From: CAWDDG01 sp963801065
Lineage (GTDB): Bacteria; Actinomycetota; Actinomycetes; Jiangellales; Jiangellaceae
Direction: 5' to 3'
NCBI GenBank assembly: GCA_963801065.1
Contig: CAWDDG010000006.1
Span: 248,001-312,000 of the forward strand
DNA: 64,000 bases
Positions 55,491-64,000 of this stretch are shown here, piece by piece. The notes beneath the pieces are model-generated. The model saw only the letters and a program-made list of their open reading frames with translations. It made no database searches and was not told where the DNA came from. Position 1 is the first letter of the stretch. Every line of letters begins with the position of its first letter. The position numbers and the translations under genes are program-made.

Positions 55491-56913
55491 TGTCCCTCTC
55501 CTCGGCTTCGTGTGGGTGTGCGCGGCCGGGTTGAGGCGGGGATCTGTTGCGGCGCAAGGGTTTCGTGGCGTCGCCGGCGGCGTTGAGTGACGCGCACGTG
55601 GGGCGGGCCTAGGTTCGTGGTTGCTGAGACCGTCGAGCCGAGGGAGCCACGCACGTGCGCGTCACTACCGCATTCAACCGGGTCTTGTCGGTGCCGGGTA
55701 CCTCGGTCAGTTCGGTGAGCTTCACCGATTCCGGGCTGGTGCTGGGGGTCCGGCGCCGCGCTCGCCGGCATCGCTGCCCGTGCGGCTGGTCGACCGGGTT
55801 CCGCTACGACGTGTCGCGTCGGCGGTGGCGGCATCTGGACTTCGGCGCCACCCGGGTGTGGTTGGAGGCCGAGATTGCCCGGTTGGATTGCCGCCGCTGC
55901 GGGCGGGTGCGCACCGAGGAGGTGCCGTGGGCGCGGCCGGGTGCCCGGTGCACCCGGGACTTCGAGGACGTGATCGGCTGGCTGGCGCAGCGGATGGACA
56001 AGACCAGTGTGGCGCGGCTGCTGCGCTGCGCCTGGGAGACCGTGGACCGGGCGGTCAAACGGGTGGTGGCCGACCATCTCGATGACACCCGGCTGGATCG
56101 GTTGTACCGGATCGGGGTGGATGAGGTCTCCCACCGGCTCGGGCACCGGTACCTGACCGTGGTCGCCGACCATGACACCGGTCGGGTGGTGTGGGTGGCA
56201 CGCGACCGCACCAAACAAGCCTTCGCCGGGTTCTTCGACGCCCTGGGTGAGCAACCCAGCGCGGCGCTGACCGCGGTCACCTGCGACGCCGCCGGCGCCT
56301 ACCAGTCGGTGGCCCGGGCCCGGGCGGTCAACGCCACCATCTGTCTGGACCCGTTCCATGTGATCAAGTGGGCGAACGAGGCGTTGGACGCGTTCTACCG
56401 CAGCACCCCACCGCTGCCCACCCTCGACGATGTCGCCGGATGGAAGTCCGGGCAACGCCGCCGGCCGAACTGGCAGCGGCTGCGGGTCGCGTTGCGTACC
56501 GGCGGTGAACGCCTCGACGACCGACAACACGCCCTGATCACCGCGATGCGCCGGCACAGCCGACGACTGTGGCGGGCCTGGCAGCTCAAAGAGGAACTCC
56601 GCGAGCTCTACCACAGCACCGAACCGGCCGCCGCCCGGGCCAACCTCAAGAGCTGGATCACCGCAGCGCTGCGCAGCCGCATCGACCCCATGCAGACCCT
56701 GGCCCGCCGGCTCCGCAAGCACCTCGACGCCGTCATCGCCGCCGTCGAACTCGGACTGTCCAACTCCCGACTCGAAGGCATCAACACCAAGATCAGAGTC
56801 ATCCAACGCCGCGGCTACGGCCACCGAAACCCCGACACACTGACCGCGATGATCTACCTCTGCCTCGGCGGAATCAACATCCCCCTACCCACACAAACGT
56901 GAGGAGAGAGACA
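55491..56913 (+). mobile_element. ISL3-family insertion sequence
   Basis: Imperfect terminal repeats bound the element. The left end TGTCCCTCTCCTC (55491-55503) and the right end, read inward, TGTCTCTCTCCTC (56901-56913) differ at one base, and similarity continues to about 28 bases (22 of 28 identical). The single transposase gene is intact. Bases next to the ends (55483-55490 and 56914-56921) do not form a target duplication, so the insertion may be old or rearranged. Confidence 0.83.
55655..56902 (+). CDS. ISL3-family transposase
   Basis: A 415-aa DDE transposase. An N-terminal zinc-ribbon-like segment (RHRCPCGWSTGFRYDVSRRR; later LDCRRCGRVRTEEVPWARPG) precedes the catalytic core: YRIGVDEVSHRLGHRYLTVV, AVTCDAAGAYQSVARARAVN, ICLDPFHVIKWANEALDAFY, and SRLEGINTKIRVIQRRGYGH. 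All are typical of ISL3 (IS1167/IS1096 group). Length is normal and no frameshift is seen. It mediates transposition of the element. Confidence 0.93.
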   Translation: MRVTTAFNRVLSVPGTSVSSVSFTDSGLVLGVRRRARRHRCPCGWSTGFRYDVSRRRWRHLDFGATRVWLEAEIARLDCRRCGRVRTEEVPWARPGARCTRDFEDVIGWLAQRMDKTSVARLLRCAWETVDRAVKRVVADHLDDTRLDRLYRIGVDEVSHRLGHRYLTVVADHDTGRVVWVARDRTKQAFAGFFDALGEQPSAALTAVTCDAAGAYQSVARARAVNATICLDPFHVIKWANEALDAFYRSTPPLPTLDDVAGWKSGQRRRPNWQRLRVALRTGGERLDDRQHALITAMRRHSRRLWRAWQLKEELRELYHSTEPAAARANLKSWITAALRSRIDPMQTLARRLRKHLDAVIAAVELGLSNSRLEGINTKIRVIQRRGYGHRNPDTLTAMIYLCLGGINIPLPTQT

Positions 56914-57056
56914 CAGTTCGAACCGGCCGGTTCCTCCGACACCTCCGCCGGCAGTGCCCGTGAGGCGGCTTTGGCGCGGTTGGCTGCGGTGCTGCCGTCG
57001 CGGCCGCTGCGGGTCGCCGAGGGGCCGGTGCGTCGTGCCGTACAGCTGGCGCCGGG

Positions 57057-58361
57057 GTGTTCCGGTCGGCCGGCAGGGCGCCCTTGTGGCCCGCTGCGGC
57101 TGCATTGCGGCGGGTCGACGCACGGGAGGCGTCGGCGGTGCCGGCTGGCGAGTCAGGCCCCGACCCGGTAACGGCGGTTCCGCCCGCAGTCGTCTTGTCG
57201 GGGTCGGCGTTAGCCACGGCCTTGTCGGCGACGCAGCCCCACGGGCTGTCCAGCTTCGATCTTCTAGAGGCAATCGCCGGGTGGGAACGGCTGGTGGCGT
57301 GGGCGCAGGCCCGGCAGGCAGAGGTGATCGCCGAGTTCGCCCGCCGTCGGCCGGGCCCGTACGCGCCGGATCAGCGGGGCAGGTCGGTGAGTGAGTTTGC
57401 CGCCGACGAGATCGCCGCCCGGTTGTCGGTGTCGCGGCAAGCCGCCGAGAACAAGCTCTACCTCGCGGTGGCGCTCGTCGATCTGCTGCCGGCCACGCGC
57501 GACGCGCTGCTAGCCGGCCACATCGACCTGCCGAAGGCCCGCGCCATCGCCGAACACACGGCGAGCCTGCCCGACTTGCCGGTCTGCCGAGCGGTGGAGG
57601 TGCGGGTGCTGGCGCGGGCCGGTTGCCAGACATTGCCCCATCTGCGCCGCTCCCTGGCCCGGGCCGTGACCGCGGCCGACCCGCAGGCTGCAAACAAGCG
57701 CCACACCAGGGCGAAAGCCGGCCGGTGCGTGCGGCTGCAGCCGCTGCCGGACGGGATGGCCGAGATCAACGCCGTAATGCCGGCCGGGAGCCGAGCGACG
57801 CGGCGGATGGGCCGTGGGGCCGGTCAGCGCGTGCGGGGCCCGCAGATCCAGGTCACGGTGGCCGCCAGCACCCTGCTCGGCGTGGACGAGGCGCCGGCCG
57901 AGTTGGCAGGCTACGGGCCGATCCCGGCTGAGGTGGCCCGAGCCATCGCTGCCGACCCGGACGGCACCTGGCGGCGGCTGCTCACCGACCCGGCCTCCGG
58001 GACGCTGCTCGACTACGGGACCCGGGTGTACCGGCCACCGCGATCGCTGGCCCGTCACGTCCGGGCCCGCGACCAGGTGTGTCAATTCCCCGGCTGCCGA
58101 CAACCGGCGTGGCGCTGCGATCTCCACCATCGGCGACGATTCCCCGACGGGCACACCAGCGACGAGAACCTCGGCCCGCTGTGCCGGCATCATCACCGCG
58201 CAAAGACAGAGGGCGGCTGGATCTGGATCCGAGACGACGACGGCTCCGTCACCTGGATCGCCCCAAGCGGCCACAAATATCCCGCCGATACCCCGCCCGT
58301 ACTCGAAGTCGAGCCGACCAACATCGCGATAACGCCGAAAGACGACGACTGCCCCTTCTGA
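57057..58361 (+). CDS. DUF222/HNH endonuclease-family protein, short central region
   Basis: A 434-aa protein. The DUF222 part includes LLEAIAGWERLVAWAQARQA and FAADEIAARLSVSRQAAENK. The C-terminal HNH domain has CQFPGCRQPAWRCDLHHRRR then HTSDENLGPLCRHHHRAKTE, with the paired cysteines, histidines and Asn of the metal-binding HNH. Between VMPAGSR and RGPQIQVTVA the usual alanine-rich spacer seems missing, so there may be an internal deletion. These proteins are common in actinobacteria, often near mobile DNA; their targets are unknown. GTG at 57057 is uncertain. Confidence 0.85.
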   Translation: MFRSAGRAPLWPAAAALRRVDAREASAVPAGESGPDPVTAVPPAVVLSGSALATALSATQPHGLSSFDLLEAIAGWERLVAWAQARQAEVIAEFARRRPGPYAPDQRGRSVSEFAADEIAARLSVSRQAAENKLYLAVALVDLLPATRDALLAGHIDLPKARAIAEHTASLPDLPVCRAVEVRVLARAGCQTLPHLRRSLARAVTAADPQAANKRHTRAKAGRCVRLQPLPDGMAEINAVMPAGSRATRRMGRGAGQRVRGPQIQVTVAASTLLGVDEAPAELAGYGPIPAEVARAIAADPDGTWRRLLTDPASGTLLDYGTRVYRPPRSLARHVRARDQVCQFPGCRQPAWRCDLHHRRRFPDGHTSDENLGPLCRHHHRAKTEGGWIWIRDDDGSVTWIAPSGHKYPADTPPVLEVEPTNIAITPKDDDCPF

Positions 58362-58410
58362 GGGCACCCGATGACGGGACGCGCCACACGGACGCCTTTA
58401 AGCCCGCCCG

Positions 58411-59660
58411 TCACACGCCGAGCAGTTCAGCGATCACGGCGGCCGGGTCCGCGTCCGGCAGTCCCGCGGGCCCCCACTCCCCCGACTCCTCGCGGAACGG
58501 GTACCAGCGGCCGTCGCGCCCGTAGCGCAGCTGCACCCCACGGTTGGTCGACGTCCACCGGTTCCGCCACTCGACGATCTCCGGAAGCTCGTCGCCATCC
58601 CAACCTGCGACCAGCGCGGCACGAGCACGGGCGAGATCTGCCTTCGGCGGGGTCCAGGCCGATTCCAGGACGTCGAGCCCTACTCGGCCCCCGTACGTCC
58701 AGGCTTGGACGGCTCGGGCGAACCTCGCCGGCCGTCCGCTCTCCTGCGCCAGCCGGGCCACGAGCCGCTCGTCGGGGAACGTCGCCGCGATCCGCACGCT
58801 GTCCTGCCAGACATCAAGGTCGGCCACCACTTCTGAAGGCCCGGCCGTGAGCAGCTCACGGGCTCGCGCTGCCGCATCGGCTGCGAGACGCTTCAACGCC
58901 TCCGGATCGACGCCGGCGGCCGGCGCTACCCCGGCGAGCTCGAACGCCGGCTCGTTCAGGACGGCGGAGGCCGGCGGCATCTCCGGAAGGGCTCGGACGC
59001 CCTGCGCATACGCCTCCACTGCCGGCGTCCCGGCATTCGATGCCTGGTCGGCAAGCTCAGGCCTGCCTCGCCGCGTCCGTTCGCCGAGCTGCGCGTTGCG
59101 GGCCTGCAGGTCGTCCAACAACTCGCGCTCGCCGCGTCCGCGCATCAGCAGCAACACGAACGGGTCCCGGTCCAGCAGCCAGGCCACCTGGTAGCAGAGC
59201 GCTGCGGCGTGCTTGCACGGATGCTCCCACTCGGAGCAGTCGCACGTCGGGTCGAGGTCGCCGAGCCCGGGCAGCAGCCGAATTCCTGCGTCCGCGGCGG
59301 CCTCGACCAGGTCGTGCGGCATGTCCTTGTCGAGCAGCGCGGCGATGTGTCCGGCCTTGGCCGCCACCTCGTCCAGGAAGCGCTCCCAGTCGGCATCGGT
59401 CAGCTGCTCGACGGAGACCACCGTGTGGTACGAGGTGTCATCGGCGTCCTGCACGGATGCGGCGATCCGGCCCGGGACTGACGGTGATCGTGCCCACCAG
59501 GCCGGTTCGCGCGTACGCGCGGCCCTTCCTGAGCGGCTCGGGGTCGAGCGCGGACTCCTCCATCGCGCTCACCCACGCCCTGGCCCACCAGGACTGCCCG
59601 CGCCTGGCCCTGCCCCTGCTCGGCGGAAAGGCCGGAAAGCCGCGCGCGCCGATCGCTCAT
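58411..59660 (-). pseudogene. SWIM zinc-finger protein, two frameshifts
   Basis: The intact part (58411-59454) has the SWIM motif CDCSEWEHPCKHAAALCYQV (CxCxnCxH) and ends in a conserved tryptophan-rich region. The N-terminus is readable only in other frames: SRGRARRGQSWWARAWVSAM and RKGRAYARTGLVGTITVSPG, joined at about 59471 by one surplus base (CCCGGGCCGG), with another near 59645. ATG at 59660 overlaps the SNF2 helicase stop by ATGA. SWIM proteins pair with SNF2 helicases in many actinobacteria. Confidence 0.85.
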
Positions 59661-62482
59661 CGTGCGCTCCTCAGCTCGACGAGGTCCGTCAGCTCGGCGT
59701 CGGACAGCTCGGTCAAGCGCAGCCTCATCCGCGCGCCAGCACCGCGTCGGCCAGCTCGCGCTTGGATGCGAGCAGCGTCGGCGATCCGGTCCTCGATCGT
59801 GCCCTCCGCGATCAGCCTGTGTACCTGGACCGGCCGGGTCTGGCCGATCCGGTACGCCCGGTCCGTGGCCTGCATCCTCGACCGCCGGGTTCCACCAGCG
59901 GTCGAAATGGACGACATGGTCGGCGCGGGTGAGGTTGAGCCCGGTACCGGCCGCCTTCAGCGACAGCAGGAACACCGGCACTTCGCCGTCCTGGAAGCGC
60001 TCGACCATCTCCTCACGCTCGCCGCACCGGCGTGCCACCGTGCAGCAGCTGCGATGGAACGCCTCGCGAGTCGAGATGACGCTCGATCAGGCGCGCCATC
60101 TGCACGTACTGGGTGAAGACAAGCACGGCGCCGCCCTCCGCGATGATCGTCGCCACCAGCTCGTCCAGCAGCTCGAGCTTCCCGGACCGCCCGGCCAGTC
60201 GTGGCTGGTGCTCACCGAGGTACTGCGCCGGGTGGTTGCAGATCTGCTTCAGCGCGGTCAGCAACCTGAAGACCAGTCCGCGCCGGGCCATGCCGCTCGC
60301 CGCCCTGATCTCCGCCATCGCCTCGCGCACGACCGCCTCGTAGAGCCCTGCCTGTTCCTCGGTCAGCGGCACGGGCTGGTCGGTCTCGGTCTTGGGCGGC
60401 AGCTCCGGCGCGATCCCCGGGATCGGACTTGCGGCGACGCAGGAGGAACGGCCGCACCAGGCGGGACAGTCGCTCCGCCGCGGCAGCGTCCTGGCCGGCC
60501 TCGACGGGCCGCGCCCACCGGTCCCGGAAGACCCTGAGCGGGCCGAGCAAGCCCGGCGTGGTCCAGTCGAGGATCGCCCAGAGCTCGGAGAGGTTGTTCT
60601 CGACCGGCGTGCCGGTGAGCGCGACCCGGGCACGCGGCCGGGATCCGACGCAGCGCCTTGGCAGTCCCCGAGAGCGGGTTCTTCACGTGCTGCGCCTCGT
60701 CGGCCACGACCAGACCCCAGCTGACGCCGCCGAGCTCGGCGGCGTCAAGCCGCATGGTGCCGTAGGTCGTCAGCACGAATCCGTCGCCGACGTCCTGGCG
60801 AATCTCGTCCAGCTCCCGGCCGGTGCCGTGGAACCGGCGGACCGGCCGTGCCCGGGGCGAACCGCTCGATCTCCCGCTCCCAGTTTCCGAGCAGAGACGC
60901 GGGACAGACGACGAGCGTCGGGCCGGCCGTCGCAGGATCGGACTGCCGGTGCAGGTGCAGCGCGATGAGCGTGATGGTCTTGCCCAGCCCCATGTCGTCG
61001 GCGAGACAGCCGCCCAGCCCGAGCGACGTCATCCGCTGCAGCCACCCGAGCCCACGAAGCTGGTAGTCCCGCAGCGTGGCGCTCAGCGCGGCGGGCTGGC
61101 GCAGCGGCTCGCCGCCAGTCGGATCGGCGAGCTGATCGCGCAAGCGCCTCGAGCCACCCGTCCGCCTTGACCACGGGCTGCTCTCCGCCCACCTCCGCCG
61201 TTCCGGTGAGGACGGCGCCCAGTGCGTCGACCGCCGACAGCGGCTTCAACGCCCGCTCGCGCGCCTTGCTGCGCGAGTGCGGGGTCGACCAGCACCCACT
61301 GACCGCGTAGCCGGACGACCGGCCGATGCGCCTCCGCCAGCAGGTCCATCTCGGCCTCGGTCAACGGGTCACCACCGAGAGCCAGCTGCCAGTCGAACCG
61401 CAGCAGCTCGTCCCCGCCGAAGAAAGCATGGACGTCGGACGGCGCCAGCTCGGCCCGGCCCACAACCGCCCTCGCCGACAGGTCACGCACGAGTTCCTTC
61501 GGCCAGTGCACGTCGATGCCCGCGGCCGTGAGCCGTGCCGCGCCGCCGACGAGAAGGCTCTCTACGTCCTCGTCGGGCAGCGTGAGCTCGTCCGGCACGA
61601 CCAGGTCCAGCAGATGCTCGAGCGGAGTCCAGACTCGCGCTGCCCGACGCACGGCGAGCATGGCGTCGACCTGGGCGCGCGGCCCCGAATCCGACATCCG
61701 GGCCGGACCACAGAGCCGCGACATCCGCGACGCGGGTCGGATCGGCCAGGCTGTGTACCTGGACGACTGCACGGAGCGGGCTGCTCCCGAGGTCACCGTC
61801 CGCAACCTCCAGGCGCAACGAGATCCGCACGCCGGAGTCCAGTCCGGCCGCGAGCTCTTCCGCCCATCCCCGTAGCTCGGGCACGCGCACCGCGCTCGAC
61901 GCCAGCGAACGCAGGACCACCCGCGGCGCGGGCCGCCGCCGCTGTCCGCGGCATCTGGTCGGCAACGGCGTCGATGAAGCCGCGCACCAGGCCTGCGGCC
62001 GCCGGCAGCGTCGGCTCCGACACGTCCGGCACCGGGACCGCCCGCGCCTCGACCGGCATGGCGGCGGCCAGCCGCCCGATCCGGTCGGCGTCCTCGGTGT
62101 CCAACGGACCGATCCGCCAGGCATCGAAGCCGGCGGCGGAGACCCCGGGCAGCAGGCGCCCACGAGCGACCAGGTGCAACGCCAGGAGACCGGCTGCTCC
62201 CCAGAATGCCGCCGCTGGATGCGCCTGAGGATCGCTTCGCGCCCGGGTCAGCACAGGCATGGCCGCACGCACCGGCATCCGGACCGCAGGCACCGTGTGC
62301 TTCGCCACGGAACCGCCGCGTGCGAGAGCGACGGTCAGATCACCGGGATCACCGACATCGGGCAGCCGGTCCGCGAGGGGGTCGTAGAACGCCAACGTGG
62401 CCTCTCGCGGGGGATCGGCCGCCTCGAACACCGCCGCGCACCGCGCGAGCTCCTCCGCCTTGCCATCGGAAACGCGCGCCAT
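59657..62482 (-). pseudogene. SNF2-family DEAD/DEAH helicase, about 12 single-base frameshifts
   Basis: All helicase parts occur in order but in alternating frames. Walker A is GCLADDMGLGKTITLIALHL, Walker B VADEAQHVKNP, motif III-like TPVENNLSELWAILDWTTPG, C-terminal motifs VLVFTQYVQMARLIERHLDS and AYRIGQTRPVQVHRLIAEGT. Removing one base at each of about 12 sites (near 61903, 61703, 61264, 61142, 60852, 60636, 60416, 60022, 59873, 59776, 59728, 59714) restores one ~930-codon frame. It remodels or translocates along DNA. Start ATG 62482. The ATGA overlap with the SWIM gene shows a coupled pair. Confidence 0.88.
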
Positions 62483-62995
62483 CCGTCAAGTCTCCATCTG
62501 CCGGCCGTGCCGTTGCCCGGCGACGGCGGTGGGAGTGTCGAATCTCCACGTGACGTTCACCCGGCGGCAGAGTGCAGCAGCGCGCCGGGGAGGGAGAATG
62601 GCTGATGATCCGACAAGGCCCCTCCATGTATGAGATGGAGGGGCCTCGCCCGGTTCCTCTTCGCCCGCATCCCCCGATTGCTCGGCGGACCGGCTCAGTG
62701 GAACCTTGTCGCCAGCTGCGTCTGACCCTTCCGCCCGAACCGGTTGCCCGGTCCGCGCGTGCTCTGGAGCTAACTCCGGAGCCCGGATCCCGTCGCTGGT
62801 GACGTGAGAGATTTCTAGCGGTGCCGCCAAGGCCGCGCAAGGGGCCAGACGCATCTTTTCCGAACTTTCTTCGGCCATCCACAGAGTTGGCGAGATGTCC
62901 CCAGATCTGGCCGCGTTGTGCACCGTCCGTCCACCGATTCCTGCACAGGCAGCGTCGTGCCGGAGCCGACCGACGCCCGGGCCGGCGGGAGCACC
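62483..62995. other. Intergenic region between der and the SNF2 gene
   Basis: No recognisable gene lies in these 513 bases. A 145-codon minus-strand frame crosses it but overlaps the hairpin and lacks a domain. The only clear structure is the hairpin at 62616-62646. Confidence 0.5.
62616..62646 (-). terminator. Hairpin terminator, probably for der
   Basis: AGGCCCCTCCAT (62616-62627) and ATGGAGGGGCCT (62635-62646) form a perfect 12-bp stem with loop GTATGAG, downstream of der on the minus strand. A weak TTGT follows. Confidence 0.7.
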
Positions 62996-64000
62996 CTAAC
63001 CACGCGAGCGCTTCTCGCGGATGCGCATGGAGATCTCGATCGGAGTGCCGGGGAAGCCGAACTCCTCGCGCACCCGGCGCTCGATGAAGCGGCGGTAAGA
63101 CGCCTCGAGGAAGCCCGTGGTGAACAGCACGAACCGAGGTGGCCGGGTGCCGGCCTGGGTCGCGAAGAGGATCCGCGGCTGCTTGCCGCCCCGCAACGGG
63201 TGGGGGTGCGCGGCGACGAGCTGGCCCAGGAACGCGTTGAGCCGGCCCGTCGGCACGCGCGTCTCCCAGCCGGCGAGTGCGCTGTCGATCGCCGGGGCGA
63301 GCCGCTCCGCATGCCGGCCGGTCCGAGCCGAGACGTTCACCCGCGGCGCCCATGTGACCCGCACGAGCTGCCGGTCGATCTCGCGGTCGAGCATCAGCCG
63401 GCGGTCCTCGTCGACCAGGTCCCACTTGTTGTACGCGAGCACGAGAGCCCGCCCCGCGTCGACAACCATCGACACGATGCGCAGGTCCTGCTCCGACAAC
63501 GGCTCGCTTGCGTCGACGAGCACGACCGCGACTTCGCACCGGTCAAGCGCCGCCGCCGTCCGCAGCGATGCGAAGTACTCCGCACCCGACGCCTCGTGCA
63601 CGCGACGCCGGATTCCCGCCGTGTCGACGAAGCGCCAGGTACGTCCGCCCAGCGACACCAGCTCGTCGACCGGGTCCACGGTCGTGCCGGCCACCGCATC
63701 GACGACCACCCGGTCTTCGCCGGCGAGCTTGTTGAGCAGGCTGGACTTGCCGACGTTGGGTTTGCCGACGAGGGCCACCCGTCGCGGTCCGCCCTGCACG
63801 GCATCGAACGTCTCAGCCGGCGCGGACGGCAGCGCGTCGAGCACGGCGTCCAGCAGGTCGCCGCTCCCCCGCCCGTGCAGGGCCGAGACCGAATGAGGTT
63901 CGCCCAGACCCAGGTTCCACAGCACCGCCGCGTCCGCCTCACCGGTCGGGCCGTCGACCTTGTTCGCCGCCAGCACCACCGGCTTGCCGGCGCGTCGCAG
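62996..64000 (-). CDS. der: GTPase Der (EngA), N-terminus outside window
   Basis: A ribosome-assembly GTPase with two G domains. The visible part has the end of G1 (ANKVDGPTGE), the complete G2 domain (VALVGKPNVGKSSLLNKLAG, DTAGIRRR, YNKWDLVDEDRR) and the C-terminal KH-like domain (GKQPRILFATQAGTRPPRFV). The stop is at 62996; the start lies beyond base 64000. Confidence 0.96.
   Translation of the reverse strand: MRRAGKPVVLAANKVDGPTGEADAAVLWNLGLGEPHSVSALHGRGSGDLLDAVLDALPSAPAETFDAVQGGPRRVALVGKPNVGKSSLLNKLAGEDRVVVDAVAGTTVDPVDELVSLGGRTWRFVDTAGIRRRVHEASGAEYFASLRTAAALDRCEVAVVLVDASEPLSEQDLRIVSMVVDAGRALVLAYNKWDLVDEDRRLMLDREIDRQLVRVTWAPRVNVSARTGRHAERLAPAIDSALAGWETRVPTGRLNAFLGQLVAAHPHPLRGGKQPRILFATQAGTRPPRFVLFTTGFLEASYRRFIERRVREEFGFPGTPIEISMRIREKRSRG

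Noticed and set aside
55483..56921. Target-site duplication for the ISL3 element
   Set aside because: The eight bases next to each inverted repeat are different, so none can be claimed.
62486..62923. 145-codon minus-strand frame between der and the SNF2 gene
   Set aside because: It spans the perfect hairpin at 62616-62646, lacks a ribosome site and matches no family I know.

Overview
The window is very GC-rich DNA from an actinobacterium. Lineage markers are an RbpA-type RNA polymerase-binding protein, a GarA-like FHA protein, FtsR, a DUF2630 protein, a SigK/RskA-type sigma/anti-sigma pair, frequent GTG starts, GTGA/ATGA gene overlaps and apparently leaderless genes. The block gcvP - merR - bifunctional nuclease - ftsR - garA - gcvH - DUF881 - sbp - DUF881 - pgsA (41.5-50.5 kb) has the same order as the locus known from mycobacteria. 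I cannot name a genus from the sequence alone.

Layout. 0-8.4 kb: an inositol/sugar-type dehydrogenase with a binding lipoprotein, rbpA, peptide deformylase, small metabolic genes, and a TetR-controlled DHA2 drug exporter with a 27-bp palindromic operator. 8.5-15.8 kb: an accessory island with a short AraC-type regulator, VOC (glyoxalase/bleomycin-resistance fold) genes and remnants, an MFS exporter, a YdeI-like protein and a UvrA-like ABC ATPase. Five copies of one conserved element recur here at fixed spacing to a -10 box. 15.9-21.5 kb: a TetR/oxidoreductase pair with a nested operator, a second quinone-oxidoreductase-like enzyme, an ArsR/O-methyltransferase pair and small proteins. 21.6-27.4 kb: exported proteins (a DUF11-like protein, a substrate-binding/VWA fusion, a NodB-like domain that has lost its metal ligands), a HAD phosphatase and the SigK/RskA pair. 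27.4-30 kb: a three-gene phenolic-lipid operon (type III PKS, ICMT-like methyltransferase, FAD hydroxylase) resembling srsABC. 30-33 kb: a TldD/TldE protease pair. 35.7-41.4 kb: a four-gene, translationally coupled operon of hybrid histidine kinase, response regulator, REC-adenylate cyclase and an ATP-grasp ligase of the PGM1-related type. 50.5-54.2 kb: a LigD-like ligase without polymerase domain, a DUF1835 protein, a frameshifted F420-type oxidoreductase and tRNA-Pro(GGG). 54.2-58.4 kb: an IS630 remnant, a membrane protein, a complete ISL3 element and a DUF222/HNH protein. 58.4-62.5 kb: a SNF2 helicase/SWIM-protein pair broken by many single-base insertions. 63-64 kb: der (EngA), cut by the window end.

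The two most distinctive systems are the dispersed AraC/VOC promoter element and the kinase-cyclase-ATP-grasp operon. A technical caution: every frameshift found (gcvH, the F420 enzyme, SWIM, SNF2) can be repaired by removing one base. That looks more like insertion-biased sequencing error than ordinary gene decay, although decay cannot be excluded.
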